Shown one piece after another: positions 31,388 through 34,198 of a stretch of 34,198 bases of DNA (position 1 is the first letter of the stretch; each line of letters starts with the position of its first letter). The stretch is taken from NCBI RefSeq assembly GCF_004363725.1, contig NZ_SNZF01000036.1, positions 1 through 34,198 on the forward strand, given 5' to 3'. The notes beneath the pieces are model-generated. The model made no database searches. It was not told the origin of the DNA and worked only from the letters and a program-made list of their open reading frames with translations. The stretch comes from Aquamicrobium defluvii (lineage in GTDB: Bacteria; Pseudomonadota; Alphaproteobacteria; Rhizobiales; Rhizobiaceae). Both the position numbers and the translations under genes were made by a program.

Positions 31388-31430
31388 GCCGGTGTTTTGC
31401 AAGGCAGGTGAGAAAACTTCAAATGCCGGC

Positions 31431-31458
31431 TTGCATTTCGCAAAATCAGTCGCTAGTG
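31431..31458 (+). promoter_or_regulatory. Probable promoter of the tRNA-Arg gene
   Basis: TTGCAT (31431-31436) and CTAGTG (31453-31458) are 16 bases apart, a weak match to the rhizobial sigma-70 consensus. Transcription would start about 60 bases before the tRNA. Confidence 0.35.
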
Positions 31459-31521
31459 AAGCGGCACGTTCGCGGCCGGCACCGACAGCCGGACGCTGGG
31501 CCGGTTCCGCCGGCCTGATGC

Positions 31522-31598
31522 GCGCCCGTAGCTCAGCTGGATAGAGCACCAGACTACGAATCTGGGGGTCAGAGGTTCGAATCCTTTCGGGCGCGCCA
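31522..31598 (+). tRNA. tRNA-Arg (anticodon ACG)
   Basis: A complete 77-base cloverleaf with encoded CCA. The acceptor arm pairs GCGCCCG (31522-31528) with CGGGCGC (31588-31594), discriminator G. The D arm is GCTC/GAGC. The anticodon stem CCAGA/TCTGG holds loop CTACGAA with anticodon ACG (decodes CGN after A34-to-I editing). The T arm is AGAGG-TTCGAAT-CCTTT. tRNA-Arg genes are common integration targets, and mobile-element genes begin right after it. Confidence 0.97.
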
Positions 31599-31626
31599 AT
31601 TATTTCAAAGACTTAGCAAAATCACA

Positions 31627-31658
31627 CCGTTTCAAAATGCCGGCTTGAAACGGTTTTT
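31627..31658 (+). terminator. Rho-independent terminator after tRNA-Arg
   Basis: CCGTTTCAA (31627-31635) and TTGAAACGG (31645-31653) are perfect 9-bp arms with a 9-base loop, followed by TTTTT (31654-31658). A direct repeat of GAAACGGTTTT follows at once. Confidence 0.8.
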
Positions 31659-31821
31659 GAAACGGTTTTGGCAAATCGGATAGCGTAGCGTGACGTAGCG
31701 ATTTGCAGCGAAGTCAGGGCGGGAGGGTATCACGACAACCTTCATAGCGGCCAACCGATAGCGATTATGTCCCTTACCCAAGTCAATCACCGATAGAGTT
31801 GAGAGTGCGGACGGGTTTGCC
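31659..31821. other. Junction region between tRNA-Arg and the island genes
   Basis: No convincing gene. CAAATCG (31672-31678) and CGATTTG (31699-31705) are inverted arms around a GTAGCG-rich core (TAGCGTAGCGTGACGTAG), the kind of small repeated motif found at recombination or excisionase sites, but no integrase gene is in view. Confidence 0.4.
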
Positions 31822-31870
31822 GTGACGGGTTGAAGGCTGGGAGAGAGGCTTCCGGCGCCCGTCGCGGAGA
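31822..31870 (+). promoter_or_regulatory. Hairpin leader of ardC (copy 1 of a shared island leader)
   Basis: GTGACGGG (31822-31829) pairs with CCCGTCGC (31858-31865, one G-T) around a 28-base loop beginning TTGAAGG. The ribosome binding site GGAGA (31866-31870) follows the stem directly and the ATG is at 31877. Copy 2 stands before the parB-like gene at 33652. Confidence 0.75.
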
Positions 31871-31876
31871 ATCGCA

Positions 31877-32839
31877 ATGTCCAGACATGATCGCGGCGTT
31901 CGCACCGGCTCGGATCGGGCGAACCTTTATGACGAGATCACCACCAAAATCATCGCCGAACTGGAGGCCGGTCGCGTGCCGTGGGTGCAGCCCTGGGGTA
32001 CGTCGGCGGCCAAGGCACCGCTCGGCCTGCCAAAAAACGCCACGACCTCCCGCACCTACAGCGGCATCAACGTGCTCATCCTTTGGGGCGCCGTCATTGA
32101 GCACGGCTTTCCCTGCCAGGGCTGGCTCACATTTCGCCAGGCCCTCTCGCTTGGGGGCAATGTCCGCAAAGGCGAGCGCGGCACCACAGTCGTCTATGCC
32201 GACCGCTTCACCCCGGAAGACGAGAAGCGTCGTGCCCGCGAGACTGGCGACGAGGCCCATGCCATCCCGTTTCTGAAGCGGTACACGGTATTCAACGTGG
32301 CGCAGTGCGACGGGCTGCCCGACGACATCGCGACGGTCGCACCGCCGCCACCGCCCGGCCTGATCGAGCCGAGGGTCGAGGCGCTGATAAGGGCGACGGG
32401 CGTCGACTTCCGCATCGGCGGCAACCGGGCCTTCTACGTCCCGTCCCAGGACTATGTGATGGTCCCGCCGCCGCAGGCGTATTTCGAGCCGATCAACTGG
32501 CACCGCACGGCGCTGCACGAGTTAGGTCACGCCAGTGGCCATCACAGCCGGCTGAACCGTGACTTGTCCGGCTCGTTCGGGACCAGGCTCTATTCGGTCG
32601 AAGAAATCACAGCCGAACTGATCGCGGCGTACAGTTGCGCTGCCCTCGGTATTGTGCCGACCGTGCGTCACGCGGATTATATCGGGGCGTGGCTTGAAGC
32701 GCTTCGCGAAGATTCGCGCGCCATCGTGCGTGCCGCCTCGCAGGCGAGCAAGGCGGCCGACTGGCTGCTGTCCTTCCTGCCGAACGACGAGCAGCTGCCA
32801 GCCGCGCCCGAGACCGCCATCGATAGGAGGGCGGCATGA
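31877..32839 (+). CDS. ardC: ArdC-type antirestriction protein / zincin metallopeptidase
   Basis: ArdC proteins on conjugative elements bind single-stranded DNA and protect incoming DNA from restriction. The 320 residues have an N-terminal ssDNA-binding ArdC domain (about 15-135: NLYDEITTKIIAELEAGRVP, WVQPWG, SRTYSGINVLILW, FRQALSLGGNVRKGERGTTV) and a C-terminal zincin-like domain (about 170-300) with the metal motif H214-E-L-G-H218, followed by SGHHSRLNRD and YSVEEITAELIAAYSCAALG. It starts at ATG 31877, 7 bases after GGAGA. It overlaps the DUF2958 gene by 4 bases and is first in a small operon of the putative island. Confidence 0.92.
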   Translation: MSRHDRGVRTGSDRANLYDEITTKIIAELEAGRVPWVQPWGTSAAKAPLGLPKNATTSRTYSGINVLILWGAVIEHGFPCQGWLTFRQALSLGGNVRKGERGTTVVYADRFTPEDEKRRARETGDEAHAIPFLKRYTVFNVAQCDGLPDDIATVAPPPPPGLIEPRVEALIRATGVDFRIGGNRAFYVPSQDYVMVPPPQAYFEPINWHRTALHELGHASGHHSRLNRDLSGSFGTRLYSVEEITAELIAAYSCAALGIVPTVRHADYIGAWLEALREDSRAIVRAASQASKAADWLLSFLPNDEQLPAAPETAIDRRAA

Positions 32840-33207
32840 TCCTCCTGACGGACGAGCTGCGCGCGCAGCTTCTCGCCAATGGCCGCCAGCGCGACACAGA
32901 TCATGTGCCGGTCGTCAAATTCTTCAACCCGCTTGGCGCTGGCGTCTGGCTGGCGACCGAACTCGATGCCGACGGCGACATCCTCTTTGGTCTGGCCGAT
33001 CTCGGCGAGCCGGAGCTTGGCTATTTCTCGCTCGAGGAGATGGCCTCGGTGCGCCTGCCTTTCGGACTTGGTATCGAGCGCGACATTCTCTTTTCCGGCG
33101 TCTTTCCGATTTCGGTCTGGGCAGAGGCTGCGCGGGAAGCCGGCAGCATCCGAAGTGCCGAACGGATCATCTATGCCGCGGTGCGTAAGCGGCGAGAGGG
33201 CGTCTGA
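32836..33207 (+). CDS. DUF2958 domain protein
   Basis: The 123-residue protein matches the style of DUF2958: MILLTDELRAQLLANG, VPVVKFFNPLGAGVWLATEL, LFGLADLGEPELGYFSLEEM and GLGIERDILF. Such proteins of unknown function ride on plasmids and integrative elements next to ArdC and ParB-like genes. The start overlaps the ardC stop (ATGA), with AGGAGGG upstream, so the two are translated together. No signal peptide or membrane helix. Confidence 0.88.
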   Translation: MILLTDELRAQLLANGRQRDTDHVPVVKFFNPLGAGVWLATELDADGDILFGLADLGEPELGYFSLEEMASVRLPFGLGIERDILFSGVFPISVWAEAAREAGSIRSAERIIYAAVRKRREGV

Positions 33208-33261
33208 TGCGCCTCCGCCGCCGGCATAGATCTAACCCGCCTGACGACTGGGGGCCACGCG

Positions 33262-33603
33262 ATGATGCCTCCTGATCGTCTGCGCTCGCTGCTGGCGCGC
33301 ATGGAGGATGCGCTCGCGGATACGCGGCGCAATCTCGCGCTTGCCGAACGCGCACTGAGCAATCGCGCCGAGGGCGAGACCATTCGTTTGCGCCCGAAAT
33401 CCCGGCACTACCACCGGCGTATGAGCCGCTGGACAGGCGCCGACGAAGCGGAATACCGGCGAGTGCTGAATCGTCTCATGGCGGTCGCGGGGCCGGATCT
33501 TGACCGGCTCCGGCGCAAGATCGACCGGCAGGAGGCGGCGATCCTCACGCTGCGCCGGAAATACCGGGTGAATGCGGAGCGCCCGCAGAGCTTCGACTGG
33601 TAG
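33262..33603 (+). CDS. Hypothetical helical basic protein of the island
   Basis: The 113-residue frame starts ATGATG at 33262 with GGGGG upstream. It is Arg-rich and mostly helical (LRSLLARMEDALADTRRNLA, then LDRLRRKIDRQEAAILTLRR), with heptad-like Leu spacing that suggests a coiled coil. It lies 54 bases after the DUF2958 gene on the same strand. No family recognised; it could bind DNA or be a structural partner of the neighbouring proteins. Confidence 0.6.
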   Translation: MMPPDRLRSLLARMEDALADTRRNLALAERALSNRAEGETIRLRPKSRHYHRRMSRWTGADEAEYRRVLNRLMAVAGPDLDRLRRKIDRQEAAILTLRRKYRVNAERPQSFDW

Positions 33604-33651
33604 CGTCGCACCTGCGGCTTGGTCGAGAGTGAGAGAGGGGTTGGGGATTTC

Positions 33652-33699
33652 GTGACGGGTTGGAAGGTCGAGAGAGGGTCTCGGCCGCCCGTCACGGAG
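33652..33699 (+). promoter_or_regulatory. Hairpin leader of the parB-like gene (copy 2 of the shared island leader)
   Basis: GTGACGGG (33652-33659) pairs perfectly with CCCGTCAC (33688-33695) around a 28-base loop beginning TTGGAAGG. GGAG (33696-33699) follows at once and the ATG is at 33708. An upstream GAGAGTG block is also shared with copy 1 (31801 and 33625). Confidence 0.75.
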
Positions 33700-33707
33700 A
33701 AACCACC

Positions 33708-34198
33708 ATGGCCAAAGCTGCCAGGAAGTCGAAGAAGCCCGCGACCGCAATGATCGTCTTCTCGCGCTCGCGTGACATTCCCTTCAATCGCATCCGCCTC
33801 TCGGACAGCAATGTCCGCGAAACCGACGTCGAGGCCGGCCTCGACGATCTCACCCACGACATCGACCGTCGCGAGGACATCGTGCAGGGCATCAATGTCC
33901 GCGCCATCCTCGACGCCGACGGCAACGAGACCGGCGATTTCGAGACCCCGGCCGGCGGTCGGCGCTTCCGGGCGATCGCGCGTCTGGTCGAGGCCGGACG
34001 CTTTCCCGCCGATGGCCTCGTTCCCTGCCTCGTCAAGAAGGCCGACGCCAAGACCTCGGCCGTCGACGACTCGCTCGCGGAAAACATGCTCCGGCTCGGC
34101 CTGTTAGGTTCTGTGTCGCGACTGTCCTGTTGGATTCGTACAGCCGTCATGGTTGTGGGCGATATTCGCGGGGCATACCGAGGAAGGCACACAGACGT
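33708..34198 (+). CDS. ParB/Spo0J-like nuclease-domain protein, 3' end altered and running off the window
   Basis: The frame is open from ATG 33708 to the window end. It carries the first half of a ParB N-terminal domain as found in plasmid and integrative-element proteins: DIPFNRIRLSDSNVRETDVE, a divergent box I region, then TPAGGRRFRAIARLVEAGRF, VPCLVKKADAKTSAVDDSLA and EN. In relatives the next residues usually read close to 'Q R x x L H P' and lead to a helix-turn-helix. Here it continues MLRLGLLGSVSRLSCWIRTA without family resemblance from about 34105. The gene seems to be interrupted by another element or rearranged. No stop is seen within the window. Confidence 0.75.
   Translation, partial: MAKAARKSKKPATAMIVFSRSRDIPFNRIRLSDSNVRETDVEAGLDDLTHDIDRREDIVQGINVRAILDADGNETGDFETPAGGRRFRAIARLVEAGRFPADGLVPCLVKKADAKTSAVDDSLAENMLRLGLLGSVSRLSCWIRTAVMVVGDIRGAYRGRHTD
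34105..34198. mobile_element. Possible end of an inserted element in the parB-like gene
   Basis: From about TGTTAGGTTCTGTGTCGCGA (near 34102-34121) the sequence stops matching the ParB family and its local base use becomes less GC-rich. A TG-start terminal sequence is common to several insertion-sequence families. The other end and any transposase lie outside the window, so this is tentative. Confidence 0.35.

Noticed and set aside
31632..31877. 81-codon minus-strand frame between tRNA-Arg and ardC, considered as an integrase remnant
   Set aside because: It lacks the R-H-R-Y residues of tyrosine recombinases, has no ribosome binding site and runs through the tRNA terminator and the leader hairpin.
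33692..34192. Minus-strand frame across the parB-like gene, considered as a transposase start
   Set aside because: Most of it is the antisense of ParB codons; no transposase motif is visible in the short part past 34105.
1..34198. CRISPR array
   Set aside because: No series of regularly spaced repeats of 24-40 bases was seen; the tandem repeats at 872 and 16614 have no spacers.

Overview
The window is high-GC DNA (about 63% by eye) typical of an alphaproteobacterium of the order Hyphomicrobiales (Rhizobiales), probably near Mesorhizobium, Nitratireductor, Chelativorans or Aquamicrobium. This rests on the split hisS-hisZ-hisG operon, glcDEF, plant-type gshA, a DUF1127 gene divergent from a LysR gene, rhizobial intergenic mosaic repeats, an Irr-type iron-control box and an anti-Shine-Dalgarno small RNA. 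No 16S gene is present, so the genus is an inference.

Layout. 1-1080: decayed DNA with a TetR fragment, a frameshifted GNAT acetyltransferase and an intergenic repeat. 1056-1209: a palindrome, a promoter and a small RNA ending in a strong terminator. 1278-1541: a small four-cysteine protein under an Irr box. 1830-11865: housekeeping and conserved genes (xseA, LysR regulator/DUF1127 pair, DUF937 protein, gshA, AI-2E-type transporter, rsmE, a conserved unknown, a glutamine amidotransferase). 12204-21214: a 2-hydroxyacid oxidation block. A minus-strand operon (GntR regulator, lldD, metallophosphoesterase) and a plus-strand operon (glcD, glcE, small membrane protein, glcF) flank a DUF3422 membrane protein. 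Palindromes with the same half-sites and the same spacing lie upstream of the GntR gene and of glcD, which suggests one regulator controls both lactate and glycolate oxidation. 21324-26408: L,D-transpeptidase, tag and hisS-hisZ-hisG. 26498-29649: a long repeat, a Fur-family regulator and the rpmH-rnpA-yidC block. 29909-31387: an orphan sensor histidine kinase.

From the tRNA-Arg gene (31522-31598) onward the content changes to mobile-element genes: ArdC-type antirestriction protein, DUF2958 protein, an unknown protein and a ParB-like protein. No integrase is in view, but this looks like the edge of an integrative element or genomic island in a tRNA gene. Two genes of this island, ardC and the parB-like gene, begin with nearly the same hairpin leader: identical left arms, a 28-base loop in both, and a ribosome binding site directly after the stem. 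This is the most interesting undescribed structure I see. The parB-like frame loses its family resemblance near 34105, where another element or a rearrangement seems to begin.
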